The notes beneath the pieces are model-generated. The model was given only the letters and a program-made list of their open reading frames with translations, did no database searches and was not told the origin of the DNA. This document shows positions 1 through 11,400 of a DNA stretch of 64,000 nucleotides, one piece after another; the stretch's first letter is position 1, and every line of letters starts with the position of its first letter. The stretch lies in NCBI GenBank assembly GCA_944472155.2, contig OX235272.1, forward strand, positions 16,414,354-16,478,353, read 5' to 3'. The position numbers and the translations under genes are program-made. The stretch is from Trichobilharzia szidati. Taxonomy: Eukaryota > Platyhelminthes > Trematoda > Strigeidida > Schistosomatidae.

Positions 1-1
1 T

Positions 2-96
2 TGTATTCCAATGCAAGATTTATGGACTTGTGATGAAATTACCGGTGCTCGAGTATGCAGTAAACCGTGTTTACACGGAAAATGTACTTTGACAAG
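2..96 (+). CDS. EGF-like membrane protein gene, internal exon (5' part of gene lies outside window)
   Basis: Read in frame from base 2, this stretch encodes a cysteine-rich segment (CIPMQDLW, then VCSKPCLHGKC). It ends in a good donor, AG|GTAGGT, leaving two bases of a codon. Joined to the exon at 2,697 it completes an EGF-like pattern: C-x3-C-x4-C-x8-C-x-C-x8-C. EGF modules with this spacing are extracellular disulfide-bonded domains of receptors, adhesion proteins and ADAM-type proteases. A later exon at 18,239 supplies a membrane helix, so this part probably faces outside the cell. The cysteine-rich lead-in before the EGF would suit an ADAM-like protein, but no protease or disintegrin part is inside the window, so the family is not assigned. 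The true exon start is outside the window. Confidence 0.7.
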
Positions 97-1597
97 GTAG
101 GTGTGTGTTTTAGTACATAAAACAGTGTATCAGTGTCCTCTTAACTCCCCTCACTTTCTGTCAGATGAGTGCCTTTTGAGTAGCTTTCACTATTACTAAT
201 TTATGCAACACCATCAGTTGATCATTGGATGATGGCTAGCAAAATAATCCAGGATACGCATTTCCTCCTATTTAGAACTCGTCAGCATTCTAACTGCAAT
301 CCGAACCCATGACCCATAGTTTCAAACTCTGAGATGTTATCCAATAGACTACTCGGGCTCTGAGAGCGATCTACCTGCATGCGTATTGACAGCCATTATG
401 CGGATAGAAACAGAATATTTGTGCCTCATTAAAGAAGTCAATCGTAAATACAAAATTAATTTAAACATAATCACTGTAGATTTTAAAAGGAACAAAGTCT
501 TTGGAATAGTGGACAATTTGAGAGTGATCAGGTGCCCATTGAACTGCGCTTGTTTTTCAAATGCGATATAATATTTGTAGCTCAAGCTCAGGTTGATCCT
601 TTTGGTAGTGAGATTGACGGTCTTCGCAGACATCATCTTAAGCACAGATTTTGTTTAGTTGACACAATATTTGATCTTCAGGAAGCATTATTTGGTTTTA
701 TTCAGCATGTCTAGTGTTAAGAGGAGTCATTTGTTGTAAGATTAATTTACGATGTTGGACAGAGGATGCACATCACCAGGCTTATTGACTTACTTTTGGT
801 GCATTTCTATTTTTCGGTCGGATTTAGAACCCAGTTAGCCATTAGTGAACTGAATTTTCTATGTAAGGACCAATGACACTAACCGTTCTCTCCGGACTAA
901 ATTACGTGGTATGAGAAAAGAAGGCTGGTCTTCTTGGCTGAAAGTGAAGTAATTACACCAATGCACCACATCTCCACTTATTCATTATTAAGCAATGCGA
1001 ACTACAGTTAACCTCTGCTTTCCAGTGACAGACATTTGGTCAACACATATTAGTTCAGAGTAAACATTTTTAGTTTGCAGTTATAAAGAGAAAGTTGGAA
1101 ACCATTGACTATTGTATAGACTGAGGTGCATATTTCACTTTATATACACCCAAGAACTGACGTCGTGGTGATTTTATGGCTAAAAATGTCACTAAACTTG
1201 TTAGGGAAGCATTCTGGACGAAAAGCATAAACTGAAATGTGACTTTTAGGGAATTTTCCTTAAGTCCAAACGTATCTAGAAAATTCTCCAGTGGTCAGGT
1301 TGTGGAGACTTGATTGATTTTTATAAGGTGGATTTCGTCACCAACTGGCATCCCTTAGATAAACAATGTTTCCTAGTGCCAAGACATTTTACTTCATATT
1401 GATAGGAACCAGAGACATCGAGGAACGAAAAAGCAAGATCGCTATTAACGCCTCACCACCACGAAGTCAGTTATTCCTGTGATAACTTATCTGACACATC
1501 CGAGGCTTCACACTCTGAAAATAATAATCAAAAGAACCGACAGGTCACGATTTCATGGTTTTTATTCATACTGAAAATCAAAATATTTAACAAATAT
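97..1597 (+). other. Intron of EGF-like gene, first part
   Basis: Non-coding sequence between the donor at 97 and the acceptor at 2,696. The short ORFs at 349-714 overlap on both strands, lack domains and look like chance. No convincing gene is seen in this part. Confidence 0.5.
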
Positions 1598-1762
1598 CCA
1601 AGGGTGACCTGGAGGAGATCATGTGAAGAGGAGATGAAAGCATGTGGGCAGACCTGGAGCCAGGTGAAAACTCTAGCAGAGAATCGAACGCAATGGAGAC
1701 GCATGGCTGAAGCCCTATGTTCCTCTAGGAACTAAAGGAAATAATAATAATAATAATAATCC
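1598..1762 (+). mobile_element. RTE-clade LINE, 5'-truncated 3' end
   Basis: A plus-strand reading from about 1,605 gives a degraded version of the RTE open reading frame end (TWSQVKTLAENRTQWRRMAE, then ALCSSRN). A stop and an (ATA)n microsatellite tail at 1,738-1,760 follow. In RTE/SR2-type schistosome LINEs the reverse-transcriptase ORF ends with a segment of this kind just before a simple-repeat tail. Only the tail end is present, which is the usual 5'-truncated form of a dead copy. It lies inside an intron of the EGF-like gene. Confidence 0.65.
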
Positions 1763-2696
1763 ATTTGTGACAAGAAGACATTTCCCAAAAAATGAAATCC
1801 GGTAAATCTATGAGCCAGAAAATGATTAAGTGGGCAACAGAAGTCTGAATATCGAAATACAGGAGAAGGATACGTTAGTAAAAATGCCTGGGTCTAATAA
1901 CAATTCAGTTAATTGCAGTACATAGCTGTTACATCCTGGTTAGTAAAATACTTAGGAATTCAATTAGAATATTGATTACTGATTCAAATCACCGTGTGAT
2001 ATTTGAAATTAACTTATCTAATATGGAATTACATTCTACCACAGTGCCCAAGTTCTACACTGACATTAATTAACTTATTATAAAAGTGTTAATACTATGA
2101 CAATCTTTAAATTATTCAGTTAGACGTTTCAATTTAATCGAATTTGTAATTTGCAAATTATACAATTTGCAGTGAAATGTCACCATAATTTCCTCTTGAA
2201 ACCGAAGTTATTCAGATCGGGAAATATGATCTGCTTGACGCTATAAATAGCGATCAAAAAGGTGAGCTTCAATGGTTGTTGCCACTACTAACTTGTAGTA
2301 CTTGCTATCCAGAGTGAAGTAGCTTAAACACTGGACGGATGCTTTGATCGTTTGCAATCAAGCTCATCAATGGTTTACCGGGCTACAGTTGATTCCTCTT
2401 TCTTAGCTGAGTTAAACTGAATACACCTTGTATATAAAGCGAAACGGTCTCCTATTGTTTGGTTCAACTGGATCTGTCTAGCAAGCCTATTTTGGTTGAT
2501 ATCAGCTGTATCCAGTCACTCAAATCAATCATAATCAATCAATAAAATGGGAGCATTTTATTGGTGCTCAATGTGATTTTCTTGTTGTTCGATCTAATCT
2601 ATTTATTGCCTTCAGGATAATTTGATCATTCGAAAAACTAACATTTCATTAAATCCCCTTACTTCTTTTTCTTCTTCCTTGCTTGTCCTGTTGAAG
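1763..2696 (+). other. Intron of EGF-like gene, remainder
   Basis: No coding content seen. Bases about 2,021-2,060 resemble (reverse strand) the conserved end sequence found beside Penelope-like elements in this window (compare 30,370-30,395 and 57,720-57,755). A pyrimidine-rich stretch at about 2,660-2,694 leads into the acceptor AG at 2,695-2,696. Confidence 0.45.
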
Positions 2697-3202
2697 TGTG
2701 AGTGCAATATGCGAATGTACAGCAGAATGGCATGGAGAATTTTGTCAAACACCTATAGAATCAAAGATTATTTCAACTATATTAGCACCTGAAATTAAAG
2801 CTATCCATGTGGCTAAGCCAATAACAATTGATCAGTCAGTAGTAGTGAATACTACTAAAAATCAGCCTAATAATGATAATAAAAATGAAATGGCTACACA
2901 ATCCAGTTTGAAAACGTCAACTAGGCCAATAAAGCTACAGTTAGATTCACGTCAGGCTGATGAAAATGATGATGATGATGCAAGAATAGAAACTACTGAA
3001 GCTCCAATTCAAGTTTTAGATATGAAAGTTGGAAATTCTCAAAAGAACGTGTCTTATCAACCGATCAATCACTCCAAATCATCTTCTGCGTTATTACCGT
3101 CATCTTCACCTTCGCCGTCTGTTTCAACGACATTAAAGTCCAGTTCAGTGAGCAGTAAGATGGACACATCTAAACAGTCAGAGAGGATAATAAATCCAAC
3201 TG
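2697..3202 (+). CDS. EGF-like membrane protein gene, exon with second half of EGF module and Ser/Thr-rich stalk
   Basis: The acceptor follows a T/C-rich tract and ends GAAG|T. The first base completes the split AGT codon from the exon at 2-96. The exon then reads ICECTAEWHGEFC, the last three cysteines of the EGF-like fold. About 150 residues of low-complexity linker follow, rich in Ser, Thr, Asn, Asp and Lys. A poly-Asp run (ENDDDDAR) and a Ser/Pro block near its end suggest an extended, probably glycosylated extracellular stalk. The exon ends ACT G|GTAAGA, phase 1. Reading on through the donor gives only a short tail to 3,258, so the donor is preferred. The next recognised exon (18,239) needs phase 0, so at least one exon is missing between them. 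Confidence 0.7.
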
Positions 3203-3349
3203 GTAAGAATTACTTATTAAAACAATTCTGTCAAAAATTTATTTTTATTAATACTTAAAATTTGAATTTGAAGTTTCGTTGATGAAGTGAAAACTTACTG
3301 TTGATAAGCGTTGGATGATAATTTAAGGTTTGAATGTACTTACCGGAAA

Positions 3350-3690
3350 TTTTCAAGCATGCTCATGCATAAGAGCTGTTGCTGTCACTTGGTCAAAAGG
3401 TAGCAAGCACTCAGAGGCTGGGCGCTGCTTTTCGACCAAGTGACTTTTCTGTTGATTGTTATCTGTTCACCTGTTTCCAGTGACTGTTTCGGAAATTCAC
3501 TGGTAGAATGTCCTTAGACCACGTGACAGGACAGGCAAGTGCAGCTTCAATTCACGACCACTGCTTTTACCAGGCGCTAGCAAGCCCAGAAAACAGAGAA
3601 TGCTGGGTGTGAAACCAACAGTCCCACATCGTGAGAACAACACTCTCCCTAGTCAAACTTCAAGGTTTGAAACGTTATATTCCACTCAGA
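3350..3690. repeat. SINE-like repeat with a hairpin
   Basis: An inverted repeat at 3,384-3,444 pairs two ~20-base arms that both contain the GTCACTTGGTC word (reverse-complemented at the right end). The next 240 bases have no open frame and look like a degraded short interspersed repeat. It lies in the intron after the EGF exon. The family is not recognised. Confidence 0.35.
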
Positions 3691-3929
3691 GGTTAAGGGA
3701 TGAAAAAACATTAACTTCAACTATACCTCATTTCAGCAAGAAATATCTACTGGTCATAGATAATCTTAGTCGATAATCACGGTAAAATCATAAAGTATAA
3801 ATGTAACAGCAAAATTTATCCACTTTTTTGGAATTATATTCATAACCATATTGTGTTATTGTGGTGTAACTGACTGGTTATTTGAACTTTTCAATCAGCA
3901 CAAGGTACAGTGTATACTATCATTATTAT

Positions 3930-4160
3930 TCCCATAGTTTCCGAGTGAAACACACGGCTTCAGAAGCACATCTGCATTTCTCTTCTTTGTCTGAAGTCTG
4001 TTTCAGCATACTCCACGTCAGCCATAAGCTGTCATCTCCTCTTCACATGACCTCCTGCATGTCACCCTCGGACGCTCGATTCACCACTTCTCACTCGGGT
4101 TGCCCACGAGGGTCAGCCCGGAGCATGATTTCACTCAGCCATCTTCTCAAGGTATGTTGA
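3930..4160 (-). mobile_element. Decayed RTE-clade LINE fragment
   Basis: On the minus strand this resembles the end of the RTE-like remnants at 30,130-30,210 and 34,700-34,780: a GAGGGTGACATG word followed by the GAAGAGGAGATGA-type stretch. All frames are broken. The 92-residue plus-strand ORF here is only its antisense shadow. Confidence 0.4.
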
Positions 4161-4529
4161 CCTCTTCTGTATGCCTGTCGGCCTGTAGGTATTTTTAGTC
4201 GGTTCGTTACCAGAGTTTCTTTTTGCCTACCATTTATTGCCCGCTATCTTATTTTCAGTGTCGACCGAAAGGGGTAGGTGTTGATGAAAGTGTGCAATCT
4301 TTTGCAAATGCTATCGGTGATGCACGAAACAACTCTTCGAAGCATTTAGAAGCAGTGACCTGATATTACTGTTGGAAGTTGGTATCTGGTTACCTATTCC
4401 GAATACGGTAGATTTCCACACTAATTTCAGAGGTATAATGGTCTTGCTGTCTTGCTATTCTTATCCTGGCTGTTACTGATACCCTATATCACCATATCAC
4501 GTGTAGTCGAAAAACAATTCTGCCTAGAT

Positions 4530-4650
4530 ATGTGTGAACGAAAAGAATTACTTTAGATTCATCCCGTTTATGGGGACTGGTGCTTGTTGTTCTTGATTGA
4601 TTATCTTCATCATCTCTGTCTTCTTCATGTGTCGTTGAGTGACAATCAAT
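4530..4650 (-). mobile_element. Decayed RTE-clade LINE fragment (RT region)
   Basis: The minus strand has a degraded match to the lysine-rich region after the reverse-transcriptase active site of the RTE copies at 29,590-29,660 and 34,160-34,230 (GATGATGAAGATAA followed by AACAACA). Only about 100 bases can be related by eye. Confidence 0.3.
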
Positions 4651-5964
4651 AGCATTTTTCTGCCAACCCAAGAACTGTCTTAACTAATCTCACCATCTCA
4701 TAATTATTACTTAAAATTCTATGAAAAAGTATCAAGTAACATTTAGACGAAATTTAGATAAACCTCAAAATGAAATTTTCTTTTTGTTTGCCAGAAAAAA
4801 TGATTCTAGACAGAAAATTATTGAACATTGATAAAAAAATAAAACAAGAAGTATAAAATAGACATACAATCTCGGCCACTTTCTTACTCAGATATCTCGA
4901 AATGACTTTCTTCGACTTATTTTGTGATATGAAACATAAAGAAAATTAAAACAGTTCAGTAATGACACACGTTACTGCCTTATCTCATAGTAGTAAATGC
5001 TAAATCCAACTGACTAGTAAATTGCCTGTAAGTAAGTAAAGAAGTAACCTGTGCTGACGCCATTTCTTATTGTTCACCTGAATCATCTGAAATAGTAGAC
5101 ATCTGAACTCCATGTAAAGATGTCTCAAGGTTTCGCTGAGTTTCACTTATAGAGGGGGGGGACTCAGTGGCCTGTTTAAGACTCGACATAAACACGTGTA
5201 TGTATTTCCACGGGATACGGAGCTCCTTCTAAGAGTTGAGGAACATTAACAAATGATATATATATTGCTTAATAGGTACTTGTGTTAAACATTTGTCTGG
5301 TGGGAGGTTATATGTCATTTAGGCTTTTAGTTTACTTTGGCGAATGATAACCCATAAGGAGTTGAAAAAATCTCTATAAATTGTAAAAGCTTATTTAGAA
5401 CAAGACATGTAAACGAACAAAACTGTTTTCAGTTAGATCTTCATCAGGCTTTACTTTAATTTGCATAGATTTATATATGTAAAGATTTTTAACCAGTGAC
5501 GGTGATTTTGTGGAACAAATATTAATAATAATAATAATAATACGGTAAATGATTTCAACATGATTAATAACGATGATAGTAATGATTGGTAGGAATGAGA
5601 TAAATAAATAAAAATGATTTATAAGCGTCAACCCTATGCTCACTATCTACAAGGTGCGCTAAAATAGAGCCACGAATAGATCTTGTAAGTCCCTTGCTTA
5701 ACTATGCTGACTGATGTTGGGAAACACGATGATGAACCTGCCTAAGTGTACGATCGATGTTGCTGGCTCCTCAGCTGCAGTCAGACTGGTAGATATATGT
5801 ATATATACATATATATATATATGCAGAAGGCAAATTTAGGTAGTTTATCCTTATTTCCTGAAAGTAGAATAGGAGTGGTAGTGAAGAGACAACGTGCCTC
5901 GGATACATAATAAGCTCTTTTAACTGCATTCTTCAGGCGCTGTGTTATTACTTCGCTGATGTTG
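4651..5964. other. AT-rich intron sequence with simple repeats
   Basis: No gene or recognisable element. Contains a G8 run near 5,154, an (ATA)n tract at 5,520-5,541 and an (AT)n/(TATA)n tract near 5,790-5,822. Short ORFs here are lysine/isoleucine-rich chance readings. Confidence 0.5.
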
Positions 5965-6270
5965 TCACCGAGGAACTGCAGTTTTCTGAGCAGTGGTTTT
6001 TTTCAGAAATGTTGCCATACTGACTCCTCCACGTGCTGAATTCATATTTTTCTCAATGAACTTATCTGGATAACCAGTTTTACTGAGTAATTCTCTAATA
6101 ATCTGAAGCCCCCCCCCCACATTGAGGCAGTCGTTTGAACAGATTAAACTAGCTCTATGAATCAGACACTTTACCAGGTTACGTTTATATTTCAAAGGTA
6201 CATAACTCAAAAAAATGAGTGCACTGACCTGTTGTTGTTCAATGATAACAAAATATTGATGATATTTATT
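5965..6270 (-). mobile_element. Penelope-like element fragment (end of RT region)
   Basis: The minus strand reads PLKYKRNLVKCLIHRASLIC, then ELLSKTGYPDKFIEKNM. This matches the segment between the RT palm and the GIY-YIG domain seen in the copy at 55,725-56,612 (YTKRNLIRSLSYRVRRIC and NCYPERFIAKSM). PLEs are retroelements that pair this type of reverse transcriptase with a GIY-YIG nuclease. A C-run at about 6,111 puts extra glycines into the frame, which marks slippage in a dead copy. No RT active site and no nuclease remain. Confidence 0.65.
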
Positions 6271-6545
6271 TAGGCAGAAGGAACGGCTGAATACTGAATT
6301 CTCATTAAAGATATTCATTGTCATAACACTGATAGCTGTGTAGGACGGAAATTATGTGACTGGAAATATGTGTAGACTGGTAAGATCACTTACATGGTTA
6401 AGCATTTTCTTGGTTGAATAGATTAGTCGGATAGCTTGCGTGATAATTATAGACTGAATACTCACCGAAAAGATTCAAGAAAAGACAGGAACTAAGCCGA
6501 TTTCTACACATATGGCTCACTTTTTTTTACTTCCATTTGGGACAT
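6271..6545. other. Intron sequence, nothing recognised
   Basis: No coding region or repeat that I can name. Confidence 0.4.
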
Positions 6546-6770
6546 GGGACTTCAAGCAGCAGTGTCTTTAAGTCTCGGTAGTCGTTGCTTTATTTTTACA
6601 GGGTGGGATTGCTAGCCTTATGCCAACCACCTGCGTTTACTGGGTTTACTACTGGCTAGATGAGGTTTAAGAGTGTACTATCCGGTAGTCGAATCCCGCA
6701 CCACATGCGTTGCTGGGGAGAAGTCTATCTCTGAGCCACCGACTAACACGTGTGGCTCACTAACAGGTTC
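6546..6770 (-). mobile_element. RTE 5'-region-like repeat fragment
   Basis: The word ACAGGGTGGGATTGCTAGCC followed by TTATGCC at 6,599-6,625 matches the start region of the RTE element at 46,957-46,984 (ACAGGGTGGCGTTGCTAGCC followed by TCATGCC). The endonuclease ORF does not follow. The downstream part has a degraded tRNA-like word (TCGAATCCCGCA) suggestive of a SINE. Confidence 0.4.
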
Positions 6771-7950
6771 TTGTGACTTAAGACATGACTGATAGCTAAT
6801 TACTGACTAAATTCATTATGAAGAAATATCAGGCGTGCCATTTTGTTAGCAAGCAAATATTGAAACGCTCGCCTCGGTATACGTTTACACTGCTTCGACA
6901 ATTGGCAGAAGTTTAGAAAATCTTCATCCCAAGTGGTTGAATGCCTCTTTGCTTTGAAGGTCTTGAACTCAACTGGTTTGAAATTGTACGTGTTCGCACC
7001 AGTGCCATTCAGTGCTCTCTGTTGTTAAACAGTTTTCCAATGTCATATTAACTTGTGGCTAATAATAATGTAGAAATCAAACAAGCCACTCTCAACTTAA
7101 CGTCTCATTAGTATAAATTTCTAATAAAATAAAAATGATACATTTGAAATCATGAAAATATTCGAAACTTTAACTAACTGTGACAAATAATGATGAATGA
7201 ATTCGTTGTCAGACACCTACTGAACTTAATTTTAAGCCAGATGAAATACACATCATGCCCACAATCCTAAAAATTAACCAGTCACAATTAGCTATTGTGT
7301 TATTGATTTTTATACATGCCATCATTCAACAGTATCAATAGAGATGGATGGATGGATTATACTGGTGCACATTTTAGGAGAAAGATGTTCAAGTGGTAAG
7401 TGGTAAACACGGCACTAGAAAATGATTATTTCTTTTTTTTTTCAAATGTGTATAAACGACGTCAAATATCACTCACTTTTCATAGAATTTAGTTGTCAAA
7501 TAATGACAATAATCGTAAATGATAACAATAATAATAATAATAATACGCCAAGAAATTTGACCAGTATATCAAGGAAGTTAAATAGGAATACTTTCATTTA
7601 TGACAGTTACAGTGTTTGTTCCAGTGATCCTTTACTAAGGGAATATTTTCATTAGAAAGAAAGGGATGAGTGAAACAGTTAGGGTTGACAGTGAAGTGTG
7701 AGTGAAGTACAACAAATCACAATATTTGTTGTTTTGCTTAGAAGAACTGAATTTGGGCTGAAGATTTCCAGTTTACTTAGGGTCACCTGCTATTTGTGTT
7801 TGATATCTTTTTGTAACTTCACAGGTTAATGACAAAATTTCTTAAAATAGCCCCCCCCTCTAATTGCTAACTAACACAAGTAACGATTGATCAGTATTAT
7901 CCATGTTGGTTACGTGAAGAACATGGACCTTCAAAAGCATACCTCCATTT
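6771..7950. other. Intron sequence, no gene seen
   Basis: AT-rich, with an (AATAAT)n tract at 7,526-7,545 and C-runs near 7,850. The 77-residue ORF at 7,422 starts in a T-run and contains poly-Asn from the microsatellite, so it is not called. Confidence 0.5.
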
Positions 7951-8170
7951 CATCCAAATTTCCACAGTCGCCTTTATCCAGCTTCAAGATTACCCATAAC
8001 CTCCCATCTCCTCCTCATAATATCTCCTCCGTTTCACCCTTGGACTTACGTATAGATGATATGGTCCTTTCAGATGAAGGCAATAACAGAATGCAAAGTC
8101 TTCTGAATACCCAGAGCAAAAATCTTACAGTACTTGGCATTACTAGTACCCACCAAATGTGATATGATGC
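7950..8170 (-). mobile_element. Possible decayed RTE-clade fragment
   Basis: The sequence ...CATCTCCTCCTCATAATATC... resembles, in the same orientation as 3,990-4,060, the antisense of the RTE 3' coding end. Too degraded to read in any frame. Confidence 0.25.
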
Positions 8171-10264
8171 CTGAAGAGTGATCTGAACCGAGTATTAGTT
8201 TGAGCTTCATTTATGTGGAAAGTTGCATCATCCCTAACGGACCGACTGCTGACGAAACCTCAAATGACAGTTATCCACTTGTATCATCTTAAGCATAGGC
8301 TGTAATATTTGACTATTGATTAGCTTATGAGTGTACAATGCAGAATTTGACTTAGTCCCTCTTTATCGCTCGCTACGTAACATGGCCGTTTGTTTCCAGA
8401 CCTTTATGAAGTGTGTGGCAACTGGACTGGAAATTAATGTCAGTCACGTTATAATCTGGGAGATAATATCACTGGAAATGCAGAGAGAGAACCGATCAGT
8501 TGAAGAAAATTTATAACATGCTAGTCCACAATCTTAGTTCATCAGGCAGGGCATAACACCGGTGAGACCAATTCTGTATGTAATATGAAGAGCTACCAGG
8601 TTTACGAACCTTTTAGACTTTACTGACAGGTACTGTTATTTGACGCAATTATACTTCAACTACTGTTACCCATATTCAGTAGTATTTATTCGCGCGGAGA
8701 GTATTTACCCCAACTCCAAGTGTTAGTCTGTAGAGATTTGATTGGCTGCAAGTTTTATCATGGATTGATAACAGTTAGAGAACCAACCATTGAAAACCTG
8801 CATGAAACACTGAATATCTTTTCATCCTAGTTCGGGACCTTTCAACAGTGTACGAACCCGTCTCCGAGTGATGGAGCCGATGACTTTCAGGTGATCAGGT
8901 AAGCTGCATGACGAATAAACCACTGAAACGGAATCAAATGAGGCTCATGAGCGCATTACCTTGACGTTCACTAGTGACTGCCTATAGAACGAAGTTGCCT
9001 GGAGATCTAGAGAGAAAAGTCGTGACCATTGCGATCCGCTCAGTTGTATGTGAGGACGAATACTACTCGGTGATGACATTAGCTAGGAGTTGGGGGAGGG
9101 GGTGAAACTTCGAGATTTCACTGATTAGCATTGACGTCTTCATCCAAAAATAGTTGAAATGAATGAATACAATTCACAGTCCATTTATCTACAATAATCA
9201 CAAACAAATGACTGATTTTGTATAACTGTTTATAACGAACAGATAAAATCAGGAGAAGACACGTCAACCTACTTTTATCCCCTTTTTTTCTAGAAAAAGA
9301 ATGAATATCTGTACACATCATTATCAATATCATCCATAAAAGATGAGAATAAAAACTGTCCTGTATTATCATGTGATGGAATCATTATTGAAGAAGATTC
9401 AAAAAAGGGGATAGAAGTAGAACAGAAGAACTCTTCTTTTCTTTTTATCACACACATATACACCTAATTAAACTCTGTTTCCGATTGAATTTCTTCCATC
9501 GTTTATGTAATAAATAAGAAGTTGGCGACTATTGGGGATACACAGGAGTGGAATAGGCAGGAAGGAAGAGAAAGATGGATAGGATCATAAAAAAAGGGTG
9601 TTTTTGGTAGATACAAAAATAAGGTAAGAATAGATAAATCTGTAGGAGGAAGCAAAGATAAACCTCACAGATATTATTGATTTAACGGATAATACATAAA
9701 CAGGTTGTAAACTCCTATGACAGTTGATACATGAATGTGTGCATTTCTTCGTTTATCTGCATTATGTATGTGTGTGTGTGTGTGTGTCTGTGTGTTGAAA
9801 AAGAGAAGCGCTGAAGTCATTTTCCATCCACTTTTGTAAGTCTCGAAGAACAGTTAGATGATTTAGGCTACACTTTTATTCAAAACTGACTGCTGTTGTA
9901 CTTTAGTTTAGTATGTATTGACATGAAAGTAAAAGAGAGAGATTTCATCTAAAATCACCTTTGTTTGTTTTTGTGTGTATCAAAGAAGTATGAGACAGGT
10001 AAGTGAAATGAAATAGAAAGATTTTGAATGGTGGTGATGGTAGTATCTGTAGTAGTAGCCGTGGTAGTCCTGAAGACAGTTCTTCTCTCTCTTGTGTATT
10101 CATTCACATCTATCTGTAATCAGTAGGTGGATAGATAGGTAGCAGGCAGTGTGGATATTTGATGGGTGAAATAATAATAATAACAATCAAACATACACAC
10201 ATAACTACACACTATGACACCTACCATAAGAAAAAAGTGGTAAAAGAGAGTAGTTTCTACAGGT
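8171..10264. other. Intron sequence with SINE-like and simple repeats
   Basis: No gene recognised. About 8,990-9,110 shares words with 11,150-11,210 (GTGAGGACGAATACT, then GATGACATTAGCTAG/GAAGACATTGGCTAG), so both are copies of one short repeat. A (TG)n tract lies at 9,765-9,788. Two small minus-strand ORFs (9,118-9,372 and 10,120-10,383) have no domain and no support. Confidence 0.4.
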
Positions 10265-10405
10265 AAGAATAGGGTTTGGCCACTGTGGTAGCGTATAACT
10301 GCATCATCATCATAGAGTAAATTTATTGCATAAAAACTAACACAATGATATACATTGTCATCGGCTGATGAGGTCTCGAGCACAATTTATTACTCATAAT
10401 CAGAG
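10265..10405 (+). mobile_element. Penelope-like element terminal (pLTR-like) fragment
   Basis: Aligns by eye with the palindromic insertion at 30,350-30,480: GCACTGTGGTAG-type start, AT-rich middle, then TCGAGCACAATTTATT followed by CTCATAATCA. A related word lies 5' of the PLE RT at about 57,120-57,205. The copy contains GCTGATGAG, a hammerhead-like word, but no matching CGAAAC follows on this strand, so no ribozyme is called. Confidence 0.5.
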
Positions 10406-10830
10406 GAGGGTGCTGACATAGCTTTCAAGCTTTGTTCATATATATATATTTCATTATTTTTCAGGCTTTCATTTTATCAGCAATAATATTTTCCATATCT
10501 CTGGTATTGCTGATGGGTGATTCCTACAGCATACGTTAAGTGTAGATTCGGTGGGCAAAGATTAAGTAATCCACATTGTTCTTTCCACGCACTCATATTC
10601 ATTTTTAGAGTTATAACTCTGTCCAATCTGATTGTGTGACTCTGTGTTACAACATACATTGAGATTTCTAAGTTTTCCACCAAAATATACATCGTCGTTG
10701 GGTAAGTGAATTCCTATTTTCTGACGACTTGACTTCCCCTGATCTACTGGTGTAACCTATGCAGTTGATCTCACAGTCAGTGCAAAGTATTTGTAAATTA
10801 CATTGTTTCGGTTACAGGATTTCATCACGA
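10406..10830. other. Intron sequence, nothing recognised
   Basis: No coding region or named repeat. The 71-residue minus-strand ORF at 10,477 is not supported. Confidence 0.4.
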
Positions 10831-10834
10831 ACTG

Positions 10835-11060
10835 ACATTCGTTACAGAACCATTGGAAAACCAGCTGGGAATACTGGACAGCTAGCTGTTTCGTCCAAGT
10901 TTTGGACTCTTCAACAGTACACACCAACCGCTAGGGTTCGAACCCAGGACATTCTGTTTACAAGGCGAGCTAGCAGACCATTAGGATACTTTAACCCAAT
11001 CCAATGGCCCATTAATTTCAACTTCTACCAACTCGCAACACATAGCGAGCACTAACCAAT
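10835..11060 (-). repeat. Sm-alpha-like SINE with degenerate hammerhead ribozyme
   Basis: Reading the minus strand from about 10,952: a tRNA-type B box (GGTTCGAACCC) is followed ~20 bases later by CTGTTGA, then a GAGTCC...GGAC stem II and CGAAAC (plus coordinates 10,886-10,919). The known schistosome Sm-alpha SINE has a pol III promoter and a hammerhead core CTGATGAGTCC...GGACGAAAC. Here the invariant A of CUGA is U and two bases are inserted before the stem, so self-cleavage is unlikely. The stem II pairing and the GAAA box are intact. Confidence 0.6.
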
Positions 11061-11219
11061 ATCTTTGGCGAGTTTTGTCCTCACACCCGACTTGCTATAC
11101 CCTACCGGTCACGAATTCCCACTAGAAGTCAGGGTAACTGCCTACCTCAGTAGGCGTGAGGACGAATACTCGTCGAAGACATTGGCTAGTTGTCGTGCGA
11201 TGTCATGATTCGGAAGAAG

Positions 11220-11400
11220 CTGGAATTCACGGGTCGTTGGATCTGGTCCCAGTGGCCTAACCCACTTTGTAACCAGAAGATTCTAGGTTTGAACCCCAGT
11301 GGGTGAGTACTGTTTAAGAGTCCCAAACTCGGACGAAACAACTATCAGGTTTTCCAATGGTTCTCTAAGCGATGCCTGCTCAAAACGAAATCCCGTAACA
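11220..11400 (+). repeat. Sm-alpha-like SINE with degenerate hammerhead ribozyme
   Basis: Plus-strand copy: B-box-like GGTTTGAACCCC at 11,287, then CTGTTTAAGAGTCCC AAACTC GGACGAAACA at 11,310-11,340. GTCC and GGAC form stem II and CGAAAC is intact, but the CUGANGA core is damaged. It lies head-to-head with the minus-strand copy 300 bases upstream. Confidence 0.6.

Noticed and set aside
5395..5643. 82-codon ORF rich in Ile
   Set aside because: Runs through an (ATA)n microsatellite on AT-rich DNA. No motif.
10370..10385. Hammerhead core GCTGATGAG
   Set aside because: No matching stem II or GAAA box follows on the same strand.
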